Below, piece after piece: positions 48,234 to 57,700 of a stretch of 64,000 nucleotides of DNA. The position numbers were made by a program, and so were the translations under genes. Positions within the stretch are counted from its first letter, which is position 1. Every line of letters starts with the position of its first letter. The notes under the pieces were generated by a model, which was not told the DNA's origin, ran no database searches, and was given only the letters and a program-made list of their open reading frames with translations. Source of the DNA: Mariniphaga sp. (GTDB lineage: Bacteria; Bacteroidota; Bacteroidia; Bacteroidales; Prolixibacteraceae); contig JAGXGA010000029.1 of the NCBI GenBank assembly GCA_024636975.1, positions 203,694 to 267,693 on the forward strand, given 5' to 3'.

Positions 48234-50417
48234 ATGAATAAGGAATTATCGCTAACACAGCATTTACAACAATATTTCGGTTTTAACCGGTTTAAAGGGG
48301 AGCAGGAAGCGGCCATTAAAAGCGTACTGGATGGTAAAAACACATTTGTTCTTATGCCAACGGGGGGTGGTAAATCATTAATATATCAGTTACCTGCCCT
48401 TTTGCTTGAAGGAACAGCCATTGTGATTTCGCCGCTCATTGCTTTAATGAAGAACCAGGTGGATTCAATGAGGGGAATGCAGACGGAAGACTATGTTGCT
48501 CATTTTCTCAATTCATCGTTATCGAAGGCAGCCATACAGGAAGTTAAATCGGACGTACAGGCAGGAAGGACCAAGCTGTTATATGTAGCTCCTGAGTCGC
48601 TTACAAAAGAAGAGAACATCGAATTTCTCAAGAATATCAAAATATCGTTTTACGCCATCGATGAAGCGCACTGCATTTCGGAATGGGGGCATGACTTCCG
48701 CCCTGAGTACAGGCGCATACGGCCCATTGTTGAGGAAATAGGCACTGCTCCCATTATTGCCCTTACAGCTACGGCAACGGCTAAAGTGCAGCACGACATA
48801 CAAAAAAACCTGGGAATCATTGATTCAACAGTGTTCAAAGCTTCGTTCAACCGCGCCAACCTTTATTATGAGATAAAGCCTAAAGTTAAACCCGAAGCCC
48901 AGATCATCCGGTTTATTAAGCAAAATGAAGGCAAGTCAGGCATCATTTACTGCCTGAGCCGGAAAAAAGTGGAAGAAATTGCTGAAACACTTCAGGTGAA
49001 CGGCATAAAAGCCCTGGCCTACCATGCAGGTATGGATGCCGCTACCCGCTCGGGAAACCAGGATAAGTTTTTAATGGAAGAGGTGGATGTGATTGTGGCC
49101 ACCATCGCTTTTGGAATGGGCATTGATAAACCCGATGTGCGGTTTGTGATTCATTACGACATTCCCAAAAGCCTGGAAGGATATTACCAGGAAACCGGAC
49201 GGGCAGGCCGCGATGGAGGCGAAGGCCAGTGCATTACCTTTTACAGTTATAAAGACATCCAGAAGCTGGAAAAATTTATGCATGGTAAACCGGTAGCTGA
49301 ACAGGAAATCGGAAAACAACTCCTGCTCGATACCGTTTCCTATGCTGAATCAGCATTATGCCGTCGCATAATATTGCTCTATTATTTCGGAGAAGTTTAT
49401 CCCCAGAATAATTGCGGCAACTGCGACAACTGCCTCAATCCAAAAGAGCAGATGGAAGCTTCAAATGAAGTTGTACGGGCATTAAAAGCCATACTCGAGG
49501 TAAATGAGCAATATAAGGGAGAGCACATTGCAAATATCCTTATCGGTAATAAAACAGCCGCTGTAAAATCATTTAAACACTATACCCTGAAATCGTTTGG
49601 CTCAGGCAAAGATCACGATGAACGGTTTTGGAATGCTGTTTTTCGCCAATCGATGGTAAAAGGACTTATAAGTAAGGACATCGAAAATTACGGGCTGCTG
49701 AAAATGACACCCGAAGGACATAATTTTCTTGAGAATCCAACAAGCTTCATGCTTGTAAAAAACCATGAATACGAGGAAGATTCCGACGCAGCAGGAGGCG
49801 GAGCGCCGGCGGCAGCCAACAGCGGAGACCCTGCCCTGTTTTCCATACTTAAGGATTTAAGAAAAAAAATAGCCAAACGGCAGAACCTTCCTCCCTTTGT
49901 AATTTTCCAGGATCCTTCACTAGCCGATATGTCGATACAATATCCCATAAATATTGATGAACTTCAAAAAATACAAGGTGTGGGTCTTGGAAAAGCCCGC
50001 AGGTACGGTAAAGATTTTGTTGAGCTGATAAAAAAATATGTGGAAGAGAATGAAATCGAACGTCCTGAAGATTTTATTGTACGATCGGTTGCCAATAAAT
50101 CAAAAATGAAGGTGTTCATCATTCAGAGTATCGATCGTAAACTTTCCTTTGATGACATAGCAAATTCAAAAGGGGTGGAGGTTAAGGACATAATCACCGA
50201 AGTGGAGGCAATTGTTCATTCAGGAACAAAGCTCAACATCGACTATTACATCAACGATGTAATCGATGAAGAACATCAGGAAGAGGTTTTTGATTATTTC
50301 AGGGAAGCTGAAGACGATTCGGTTCAAAAAGCCCTGGATGATTTGGGTGAGGATGAATATACAGAAGAAGATATCCGTCTGATGCGCATCAAGTTCTTAT
50401 CCGATATGGGAAACTGA
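48234..50417 (+). CDS. recQ: ATP-dependent DNA helicase RecQ
   Basis: A 727-residue 3'-5' helicase for recombination and replication repair. Residues ~15-345 hold the helicase core: LMPTGGGKSLIYQ (Walker A), AIDEAHCISEWGHDFRPEY (DEAH with the RecQ aromatic loop) and YYQETGRAGRDGGEGQC (motif VI). The RecQ C-terminal zinc site is CRRIILLYYFGE with CGNCDNC (residues ~378-402), and an HRDC domain lies near residues 535-610. An acidic linker with an Ala/Gly-rich run (DAAGGGAPAAANSGD) precedes HRDC. A further ~100 acidic residues follow it. Single gene with an AT-rich leader. Confidence 0.96.
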   Translation: MNKELSLTQHLQQYFGFNRFKGEQEAAIKSVLDGKNTFVLMPTGGGKSLIYQLPALLLEGTAIVISPLIALMKNQVDSMRGMQTEDYVAHFLNSSLSKAAIQEVKSDVQAGRTKLLYVAPESLTKEENIEFLKNIKISFYAIDEAHCISEWGHDFRPEYRRIRPIVEEIGTAPIIALTATATAKVQHDIQKNLGIIDSTVFKASFNRANLYYEIKPKVKPEAQIIRFIKQNEGKSGIIYCLSRKKVEEIAETLQVNGIKALAYHAGMDAATRSGNQDKFLMEEVDVIVATIAFGMGIDKPDVRFVIHYDIPKSLEGYYQETGRAGRDGGEGQCITFYSYKDIQKLEKFMHGKPVAEQEIGKQLLLDTVSYAESALCRRIILLYYFGEVYPQNNCGNCDNCLNPKEQMEASNEVVRALKAILEVNEQYKGEHIANILIGNKTAAVKSFKHYTLKSFGSGKDHDERFWNAVFRQSMVKGLISKDIENYGLLKMTPEGHNFLENPTSFMLVKNHEYEEDSDAAGGGAPAAANSGDPALFSILKDLRKKIAKRQNLPPFVIFQDPSLADMSIQYPINIDELQKIQGVGLGKARRYGKDFVELIKKYVEENEIERPEDFIVRSVANKSKMKVFIIQSIDRKLSFDDIANSKGVEVKDIITEVEAIVHSGTKLNIDYYINDVIDEEHQEEVFDYFREAEDDSVQKALDDLGEDEYTEEDIRLMRIKFLSDMGN

Positions 50418-50466
50418 TATTTGTCATCATCCAAAAAATGTCAAAACCATATTACCCCGAAATTGT

Positions 50467-50474
50467 TACCTTTG
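50467..50474 (+). promoter_or_regulatory. -7 element of ahcY
   Basis: TACCTTTG matches the -7 consensus, 36 bases before the ahcY ATG. There is no clear -33 TTTG. No riboswitch-like structure is seen in the short leader. Confidence 0.55.
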
Positions 50475-50510
50475 CACCGCCTTTATGAATAATATTAAAA
50501 TGTTGAAAAA

Positions 50511-51929
50511 ATGAGTATTGCTGTAGAAAAACAAATAAAATATAAAGTAGCAGACATCAAACTGGCTGATTATGGCCGGAAAGAAATTGATATTGCAGAG
50601 AAAGAAATGCCGGGACTGATGTCGATCAGAGAAAAGTTTGGCCCTTCTAAACCACTGAAAGGGGCACGGGTAACAGGTAGCCTGCACATGACCATCCAAA
50701 CGGCTGTTTTAATTGAAACACTTGTTGAACTGGGTGCTGACGTTCGGTGGGCAAGCTGTAATATCTTTTCAACACAGGATCATGCTGCCGCAGCAATTGC
50801 TGCAGCCGGAATACCCGTATTCGCCTGGAAGGGTGAAACACTCGAAGAATACTGGTGGTGTACCGACCGGGCACTTGACTTTGGCAACGGTAAAGGTCCA
50901 CACCTGATCGTTGATGATGGCGGAGATGCCACCCTTATGATTCATCTTGGCTACGAAGCTGAAGACGACCCTACTGTTTTGGATCGGCTTGCTGAAGCAG
51001 AGGATGAAATTGAGCTAAACAAACTGCTGAAAAGTATTCTTGACGAAACTCCGGATCGCTGGCACAACGCTGCAAAAGAATTTAAAGGTGTTTCAGAAGA
51101 AACTACAACCGGTGTTCACCGTCTGTACCACATGAAAGAGGAAGGGAAACTGCTTTTCCCGGCCATAAATGTGAACGATTCGGTTACCAAATCGAAATTC
51201 GATAACCTTTACGGGTGCCGTGAATCACTGGCCGATGGTATTAAACGTGCCACCGACGTAATGATTGCCGGTAAGGTAGTAGTTGTTGCAGGGTATGGCG
51301 ATGTGGGTAAAGGATGCGCAAAATCGATGCGCGGATACGGTGCCCGCGTTATTGTTACCGAAATCGACCCCATATGCGCCCTTCAGGCTGCCATGGAAGG
51401 ATTCGAGGTAAAAACAATGGAAAATGCCCTTGATGAAGGTAATATTTTTGTTACCACTACCGGGAACAAGGATGTAATAACCGTGCAGCATATGGCAAAT
51501 ATGAAAGATCAGGCCATTGTTTGCAATATAGGACACTTTGACAATGAAATTCAGGTTGCACAACTGCATAAATATCCCGGAGTTAAAAAGTTGAATATAA
51601 AACCACAGGTCGATAAGTTCACCTTTGAAAACGGGAACAGCATTTACCTGCTTGCTGAGGGTCGTTTAGTGAACCTGGGTTGTGCCACCGGCCACCCATC
51701 GTTTGTAATGAGTAATTCATTTACCAACCAGTCGCTGGCTCAGATCGATCTCTGGCAAAACGATTACGAGATTGACGTGTACCGCCTTCCTAAAAAACTG
51801 GACGAAGAAGTGGCAAGGCTCCATCTTGCACAACTGGGAGTAAATCTTACAACATTAAGTGATGAACAGGCCAGGTATATAGGTATTTCCAAAGATGGAC
51901 CTTACAAGCCCGACCACTATCGCTATTAA
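50511..51929 (+). CDS. ahcY: Adenosylhomocysteinase (SAH hydrolase)
   Basis: A 472-residue NAD-dependent enzyme that splits S-adenosylhomocysteine to adenosine and homocysteine, relieving product inhibition of methyltransferases. [20 protein letters not shown] is the substrate-domain signature, [15 protein letters not shown] follows it, [20 protein letters not shown] is the NAD-binding loop, and the C-terminal [11 protein letters not shown] tail supplies the Lys/Tyr that reach into the partner subunit. Length is standard for the long form. Single gene with a strong terminator at 51948-51975. Confidence 0.98.
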   Translation: MSIAVEKQIKYKVADIKLADYGRKEIDIAEKEMPGLMSIREKFGPSKPLKGARVTGSLHMTIQTAVLIETLVELGADVRWASCNIFSTQDHAAAAIAAAGIPVFAWKGETLEEYWWCTDRALDFGNGKGPHLIVDDGGDATLMIHLGYEAEDDPTVLDRLAEAEDEIELNKLLKSILDETPDRWHNAAKEFKGVSEETTTGVHRLYHMKEEGKLLFPAINVNDSVTKSKFDNLYGCRESLADGIKRATDVMIAGKVVVVAGYGDVGKGCAKSMRGYGARVIVTEIDPICALQAAMEGFEVKTMENALDEGNIFVTTTGNKDVITVQHMANMKDQAIVCNIGHFDNEIQVAQLHKYPGVKKLNIKPQVDKFTFENGNSIYLLAEGRLVNLGCATGHPSFVMSNSFTNQSLAQIDLWQNDYEIDVYRLPKKLDEEVARLHLAQLGVNLTTLSDEQARYIGISKDGPYKPDHYRY

Positions 51930-51947
51930 CTGAAAACAAAATACAGA

Positions 51948-51975
51948 CGGAGCCTTATCGGCTCCGCTTTTTTTT
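51948..51975 (+). terminator. Terminator of ahcY
   Basis: CGGAGCC/GGCTCCG arms around a 5-base loop, then eight T. The T-run reaches into the stop of the convergent lipoprotein gene. Confidence 0.92.
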
Positions 51976-52408
51976 AATTATATATCCGGAGGGTGGAGTT
52001 GTTTAAGAGGGAGACGTTATACTGTTTCAGTGGCATTGTTGCCGGAGAATTTGTGGGATAAGCGCCCCCCAGCAGAACAAATTGTGATCCGCAACAAGGG
52101 CAATCGGCCAATACGCCATCATTTTCAACAATGCAGCTCCTGCTTGCTTCGTAAGTGCAGGAGGCGTCAAAGGCATACCAGGATCCGGGTGCTTCACAAC
52201 TGATTATTACACCACCAAAACCATATCCGGGAAACAATACCGAATTTCCCGGCACATTCAGTTCATTGGCAATGACCAGGTTCACTGTTAAGGAAACGTA
52301 TACATCGGGAATGGGCGACTCATTTACCTTATCGCATGATGGAAAAAATAACACCAAAAAAATAAATGAAAAGAAATACTTTCCCCTTTTTAAAACCAAC
52401 TGCCTCAT
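51974..52408 (-). CDS. Rieske-fold-like lipoprotein with altered ligand residues
   Basis: A 144-residue lipoprotein; ATG 52408 gives a signal ending FLVLFFPSC, while an earlier ATG at 52465 gives a poor signal. The C-terminal half resembles the cluster-binding part of Rieske proteins: WYAFDASCTYEASRSC stands where C-x-H is expected and LADCPCCGSQFVLLGG where C-P-x-H-G-S-x-F is expected. Both usual histidines are changed (to Tyr and Cys), so a normal [2Fe-2S] Rieske centre is unlikely; a four-cysteine metal site or a structural role is possible. It is divergent from the small membrane protein at 52471. Confidence 0.65.
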   Translation of the reverse strand: MRQLVLKRGKYFFSFIFLVLFFPSCDKVNESPIPDVYVSLTVNLVIANELNVPGNSVLFPGYGFGGVIISCEAPGSWYAFDASCTYEASRSCIVENDGVLADCPCCGSQFVLLGGAYPTNSPATMPLKQYNVSLLNNSTLRIYN

Positions 52409-52470
52409 TTTTATTATTTTTACTACAACTTTAAAGGTATCTTTTTTATTGCCACAAAACTGCAAAAAAT

Positions 52471-52839
52471 ATGGATGACATCATCGTACTTATACTGACC
52501 CTTATATTTATTGTTGCCGGAATATTCGGGCAAATGAAGAAACGGCAGCTGCCGCCCGATGCGTCCGCGGGAGTTAACCCCATGCAGGATAACTTCTGGG
52601 AAAATATTGAAGAAGAAGAACAACATCCTATTGGAGTTACTGAACATCTTCAGCCGGTGAAAGAAGTCGTAAAAGAGGACCGTTTTCATACTGCGGGAAA
52701 TCAGATGAGAAGAGATTTAACCCGCAACCTGATTGAAGAAGTTCCTGAAAAACAAAAAGTCGATACGCTTAAACTAAAAAGTTTTCCCTTGAAGAAGGCT
52801 GTTATCTACAGCGAAATTCTTAACAGGAAATATTTTTAA
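52471..52839 (+). CDS. Small single-span membrane protein, unknown function
   Basis: A 122-residue protein with one N-terminal membrane helix (IIVLILTLIFIVAGIFGQM) and a charged cytoplasmic-looking tail. The C-terminal FPLKKAVIYSEILNRKYF resembles a short conserved tail seen in many small Bacteroidota membrane proteins, but I cannot name a family. It starts 62 bases from the divergent Rieske-like gene and ends 67 bases before the greA promoter element. No function is proposed. Confidence 0.65.
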   Translation: MDDIIVLILTLIFIVAGIFGQMKKRQLPPDASAGVNPMQDNFWENIEEEEQHPIGVTEHLQPVKEVVKEDRFHTAGNQMRRDLTRNLIEEVPEKQKVDTLKLKSFPLKKAVIYSEILNRKYF

Positions 52840-52905
52840 CTTTTGTTAAGCAGTTCATTTTTAATATTCTTAACCAAAGTAGTTTTTAATATCAGGGAAA
52901 ATATA

Positions 52906-52913
52906 TACATTTG
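52906..52913 (+). promoter_or_regulatory. -7 element of greA
   Basis: TACATTTG matches TAnnTTTG; TTTT stands where TTTG is expected 19 bases upstream. Transcription would start about 70 bases before the ATG, just before the leader hairpin. Confidence 0.55.
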
Positions 52914-52922
52914 TCGAAGGAA

Positions 52923-52958
52923 GAGTTCCGGATGACTGGAATTCTTTCGTTTTTTTTA
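52923..52958 (+). promoter_or_regulatory. Terminator-like hairpin in the greA leader
   Basis: GAGTTCC and GGAATTC (52923-52929 and 52938-52944) pair with one G-U around an 8-base loop and are followed by a T-rich tract up to 52958. It lies between the -7 element and the greA start, so it could stop transcription early. It could also be the terminator of the gene at 52471. Confidence 0.5.
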
Positions 52959-52973
52959 TAGCTCAAAGTAAAC

Positions 52974-52980
52974 GAGGAGG
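52974..52980 (+). promoter_or_regulatory. Strong Shine-Dalgarno sequence of greA
   Basis: GAGGAGG ends 8 bases before ATG 52989. Such a perfect site is rare in this window, where most starts have only AT-rich leaders. Confidence 0.8.
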
Positions 52981-52988
52981 AACAAACA

Positions 52989-53462
52989 ATGTCGCAGGTT
53001 ACATACTTAACAAAGGAAGGATTACAAAAACTTAGAAAAGAGTTGGACAGGCTTGTAAATGTAGAACGTCCGGCCATATCAAAACAGATTGGCGAAGCCA
53101 TTGAAAAGGGAGATATTTCGGAAAATGCCGAATACGATGCTGCAAAAGATGCCCAGGGAATGCTTGAGGCAAAAATTGCAGAATTGCAGTCCAAAGTTGC
53201 AAATGCCCGTATTCTCGACGAATCGAAAATCAACACCACGCAGGTACAGATATTGAACAAGGTGACCATTAAAAACAAAAGAAACAATACCACCATGCAA
53301 TATACCATTGTACCTGAAGGCGAAGCCGATCTGAAACAAATGAAAATCTCAGCCACCACACCAATTGCCAAAGGGTTGATGGGCAGAAAAGTAGGCGATG
53401 TAGTAGATATCAAAGTTCCCTCCGGGCTTATACCGTTTGAAATTGTTGAAATCTCAATTTAA
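52989..53462 (+). CDS. greA: Transcription elongation factor GreA
   Basis: A 157-residue factor that makes backtracked RNA polymerase cleave its transcript. The N-terminal coiled coil carries AIEKGDISENAEYDAAKDAQG with the acidic tip (DISENAEYD) that reaches the active site; the C-terminal domain ends with GRKVGDVVDIKVPSG. Length is standard. The leader has a terminator-like hairpin and a strong ribosome site, unusual here. A HIT-family gene follows after 5 bases, so the two are an operon with a terminator at 53885. Confidence 0.97.
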   Translation: MSQVTYLTKEGLQKLRKELDRLVNVERPAISKQIGEAIEKGDISENAEYDAAKDAQGMLEAKIAELQSKVANARILDESKINTTQVQILNKVTIKNKRNNTTMQYTIVPEGEADLKQMKISATTPIAKGLMGRKVGDVVDIKVPSGLIPFEIVEISI

Positions 53463-53467
53463 CAGGC

Positions 53468-53860
53468 ATGGCAAGCATTTTTACCAAAATAGTAAAAGGC
53501 GAAATCCCGGCATATAAAGTTGCCGAAGATGAAAACTACCTGGCTTTTCTTGATATCTCACCGGTTGCCAGGGGGCATACGCTTGTTATTCCCAAAAAAG
53601 AGGTGGATTACCTTTTCGACCTCGATGATCAATTGTATGCCGGCTTGCAGTTATTTGCCAAAAAAGTGGCAACAGGCTTAAATAAAGCTGTTCCCTGCAA
53701 AAAAGTTGGTGTTCTGGTTCTGGGGCTCGAAGTTCCGCATGCACACATACACCTCATTCCCATGCAGGATGAAACCGATGTCCTGAATTTCTCTGAAAAA
53801 ATAAGAATGGACAAGGAAGAATTTGAAAGTCTCCGTATAGAAATTTCAGAAAAGATATAA
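53468..53860 (+). CDS. HIT-family nucleotide hydrolase/transferase
   Basis: A 130-residue histidine-triad protein. VPHAHIHLIPMQDE carries the H-x-H-x-H triad, and SIFTKIVKGEIPAYKVAEDENY is the family N-terminus (here IFTKIVKGEIPAYKV and AEDENYLAFLDI). HIT proteins hydrolyse nucleotide phosphoramidates such as AMP-lysine. It is cotranscribed with greA across a 5-base gap and is followed by a clear terminator. Confidence 0.93.
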   Translation: MASIFTKIVKGEIPAYKVAEDENYLAFLDISPVARGHTLVIPKKEVDYLFDLDDQLYAGLQLFAKKVATGLNKAVPCKKVGVLVLGLEVPHAHIHLIPMQDETDVLNFSEKIRMDKEEFESLRIEISEKI

Positions 53861-53884
53861 CAACTATTAAGTTGCATAAGATAC

Positions 53885-53920
53885 AGCCGTATCGGATTAA
53901 AAAACCGGTACGGCTTTTTT
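53885..53920 (+). terminator. Terminator of greA-HIT operon
   Basis: AGCCGTATCGG and CCGGTACGGCT pair (one G-U) around an A-rich loop, then a T run. Confidence 0.88.
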
Positions 53921-53998
53921 AATGCCTGTAGTTTCTGTTTTCTGCATTTTCAGCACTGGGAAGTAGACAGTTTTGAGTCTTATCAGGTTAAATTTAAA

Positions 53999-54108
53999 TT
54001 CGGGGTTTATTCGTAGTATCTTCGTATTAAACTCGCATCAGATTCGCGATTAACCAAATTTAATACGAATAAATTACGAATTTATTACGATGATGAAGCA
54101 AATTTAAT
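53999..54108. repeat. 11-bp array D: ten units, head-to-head, 110 bp
   Basis: In steps of 11: TTCGGGGTTTA, TTCGTAGTATC, TTCGTATTAAA, CTCGCATCAGA, TTCGCGATTAA, then CCAAATTTAAT, ACGAATAAATT, ACGAATTTATT, ACGATGATGAA, GCAAATTTAAT. The first five carry TTCG or CTCG at the front and units 7-9 carry its complement CGAA or CGAT, so the second half is inverted. TTCGTATTAAA (54021-54031) and TTTAATACGAA (54059-54069) pair perfectly. Number of units, length and inversion are the same as in array A, while the unit sequence differs. Confidence 0.85.
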
Positions 54109-54354
54109 AGGCATATGATCAGGTGCAGGTATTGGTGTGAATTTATTCCCTTAAAAATCAATAGCTGTTGGCAGGTTATGCAACTTCCTACACCATCAAA
54201 CAAATAACTTCTATGGTTGCTAAGTGATATATGCCAATGATAAAATAATATTGCCCATTCTGTAAACGGACTATCATATAACTTAAAACTCTACTCTATA
54301 GAATTCAATTAATTGTCATTTTTAAATTCGTATCCCATCCAGTTCGGAGAAGGC

Positions 54355-54480
54355 GGCGCATGCGACGTTTGCATTTCAATCGGAGTCAATAGTTGCGCCG
54401 CGGGGGCTGATGGAACTTCTTACCCAGGGCGGCTGCCCTGGGCTGAAATAAGCTGGGCTTACAGCCCGCAAGAGGCCTGC
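54355..54480 (+). repeat. REP-like dispersed element, copy 2
   Basis: Aligns with 21006-21132. Hairpin 1 pairs CCCAGGGC with GCCCTGGG; hairpin 2 is GGGCT-TAC-AGCCC. It is more perfect than copy 1 and may be closer to the parent sequence. Confidence 0.8.
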
Positions 54481-54532
54481 TAACAACTTACTCATGTTAT
54501 TTATTATATAATATTGCCCGGGCAATTTAATG

Positions 54533-54664
54533 GACTGTTCACTGTTCACTTTTTACTGTTTACTTCCAAAATACTCATCATTGCCTGCTGCCATTAGAAA
54601 ACTGCATACTGCTGACTCGCGCTAAATCCTCACTCTCCTCCTTGGCCTTTGCCTGTGCCTTCGC
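54533..54664 (+). repeat. ACTG heptamer tracts and pyrimidine-rich segment
   Basis: ACTGTTC, ACTGTTC, ACTTTTT, ACTGTTT follow one another from 54533, and ACTGCAT, ACTGCTG, ACTCGCG from 54601, both with a 7-bp period. A segment with CTCCTT, GGCCTTTGCC and TGTGCC (54633-54664) recalls 21241-21262 after copy 1 of the REP-like element. Confidence 0.6.
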
Positions 54665-54782
54665 TTTTTCCTTCCCGGCTTTTTTATTTCATTTTTATCA
54701 ACAACCATTTTCCGGACCCTCCAAAATAAGTAACTTTAGCCAACTTTTTATTGAATAAACTCCAACAGAAAAAATATAGGAA

Positions 54783-57700
54783 ATGGTTCCGTTTACACAT
54801 TTACACGTACACTCACAATATTCAATACTCGACGGCGCAGCAAGTGTTTCGGCCCTGGTTAACAAGGCCAAAACCGATGGCATGAGTGCTCTGGCCCTTA
54901 CCGATCACGGCACCATGTTCGGCATTAAGGAATTTCATGCGGCCTGCAAAAAAGCAGGCATTAAACCCATCCTGGGTTGCGAAACCTATGTTGCGGTTCG
55001 TAATCTCGAGGATAAATCGGACGTGGTTGACCGCTATGGCGATCATCTGATACTGCTGGCGAAAAATAAAACCGGTTACCGCAACCTGATTAAGCTGATT
55101 TCAATTGCCAGCACCCAGGGCTTTTACTATAAGGCCCGTATCGATAAAAACACCCTGGAAAAATACAGCGAGGGACTGATTGTTTCCTCTGCCTGTCTTG
55201 GCGGTGAAATACCGGGGTACATAATGAAAAACAAAATCGGGGAAGCAGAAAATGCCATTGAATGGTATAAAACTATTTTTGGTGATGATTTTTACCTCGA
55301 ACTGATGCGCCACCCGGCCGAAGAGCAGAAGCAGAGGGAAGAGGTGTACGACAACCAGGTAATGGTTAACAAGGTGATTCTTGATCTGGCTGCAAAGCAC
55401 AATGTGAAGTACATTGCCACCAACGATGTGCATTTTACCAATGCTGAGGATGCCGATGCGCACGATTTGCTTATATGCCTCAATACCGGTAAGGATGTAG
55501 ATGATCCTACCCGCATGCGCTATACCAAACATGAATGGTTTAAGACACAGGCGGAAATGAATGCCCTGTTTGCCGATATTCCTGAATCGTTAGGCACCAC
55601 GGCTGAAATTGCGGATAAAGTGGACGATTATGAGCTGGATGCAGCTCCCATTATGCCGGTGTTTCCCATTCCTGAAGAATTTGGAACGGAGGAGGATTTC
55701 CGAAAAGATTTTCCCGAAGAAAAGCTTGTGGAGGAATTCGGAGAAAAGACATTTGAACGACTTGGCGGATACGAAAAGGTATTGCGTGTAAAACAGGAAG
55801 CCGCTTACCTGAGGCATCTGACCTTTATCGGGGCCAAAGAACGATATGGCGATCCGGTGCCGGAAGAGGTGGTAAATCGACTCGACTTTGAGCTTGAAAC
55901 GATAAAGTCGATGGGGTATCCGGGTTACTTCCTCATTACACAGGACTTTATAAATGTAGCACGTGAAATGGGTGTACTGGTGGGACCGGGAAGGGGATCT
56001 GCCGCTGGAGCTGCAGTTTCGTACTGTACCAGGATAACCAACATTGACCCTATTAAGTACAACCTTCTTTTCGAACGGTTCCTGAACCCCGACCGAATTT
56101 CGCTGCCCGATGTGGACATCGATTTTGACGATGACGGCCGGCAACTGGTGCTCGACTACGTAGCAAAAAAATATGGTACCGATAAGGTAGCGCACATCTG
56201 CACCTTTGGAACCATGGCAACCAAAATGGCAATCCGCGATGTGGCACGGGTGCTTAAACTTCCACTGCCTGAAGCCGACCGACTGGCAAAGCTGGTTCCC
56301 GATGCACCCAAAATGAATTTCACCAAAGCATTTAAGGAAAGTCCTGATCTAAAGAAGGAGAAATTCTCAGATAATCCGCTGATTGCAAAAACCATCAAGA
56401 TGGCCGAAACCCTCGAAGGTTCAGTCAGGCAATCGGGGGTTCATGCCTGTGGTATCCTTATCAGCCGTGACCCGCTCACTGACCATATACCCCTAATGCC
56501 TACAAAGGATGGGGAAACCTTGTCGACAACCCAATACGATGGCCGCTTTGTAGAAGACATAGGGTTGCTTAAGATGGACTTCCTGGGGTTAAAGACCCTT
56601 TCAATTATAAAGGAGACCCTTGAAAACATTAAAATATCGAAGGGCATTGAAGTAGATATCGAGCAGATCGACTGGCATGATGAGAAAACCTTTGAGCTGT
56701 TCAGTCATGGCGAAACAACGGCCATATTCCAGTTTGAATCGGAGGGTATGAAAAAACACCTGCGCGATCTCAAGCCCAACCGTTTTGAAGACCTGGTGGC
56801 AATGAACGCCCTCTACCGTCCGGGCCCCATGGAATACATACCCGCCTACATTGCCCGTAAACACGGCAAACAAAAAGTGGACTATGATCTGCCAATGATG
56901 AAGGAGTACCTGGACGAAACATATGGTATCACTGTATTCCAGGAGCAGGTAATGCTTCTTTCACGCTTGCTGGCCAACTTCACCCGTGGCGATTCCGATT
57001 TGCTGCGTAAAGCAATGGGTAAAAAAATTACTGCCCTCATGGATAAGTTAAAAGTGAAATTCATTGAGGGTTGCAAAGCCAATCTGAAGTTCATCGATGA
57101 GTGCAATTATGTGGGTAAACGGCCTGACGATGTCATCGAAAAGATATGGAAAGACTGGGAAGCCTTTGCTTCCTATGCCTTCAACAAATCGCACTCGGTA
57201 TGTTATGCATACATTGCCTACCAGACCGGATTTTTAAAAGCACACTATCCGGGGGAATTCATGGCTGCCAACTTAAGCCGGAACCTGAATAACATTACCG
57301 ACATCACCAAGCTGATGAACGAGTGCAGTCGGATGAGCCTCAACGTGCTGGGACCGGATGTGAACGAAAGTTTCATCAAGTTCACGGCCAATAAAAACGG
57401 TAACATCCGGTTTGGCATGGGAGCCATTAAAGGTGTGGGCTCGGGCGCTGCAAAAGACATTATAACAGCCCGTGATAAAAACGGTCTGTTTAAATCAATA
57501 TATGAATTTGTGGAAACGGTAAACCTTCAGACGGTTAACAAAAAGAACCTTGAAGCACTTGCAATGGCCGGGGCCTTCGACAGCCTCGAAGGAATAAAAC
57601 GCAGCTGCTTTTTTGCAGGTGAAACTGAAAACGACAGCTCCACATTTATTGAAAAGCTTATCCGCTACGGAAATAAAATTCAGAATGAAAGCCTGAGCAT

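Larger units (their letters stand above)
53921..54782. other. Repeat-rich intergenic region 3
   Basis: An 862-base gap before dnaE with the 11-bp array D (53999-54108), REP-like copy 2 (54355-54480), ACTG heptamers and a pyrimidine-rich segment (54533-54664). The stretch 54109-54354 is AT-rich without recognisable content. No RNA gene is seen. Confidence 0.7.

Noticed and set aside
50418..50510. SAH or SAM riboswitch before ahcY
   Set aside because: The gap is only 93 bases with a -7 element inside it; the remaining leader is too short and shows no such structure.
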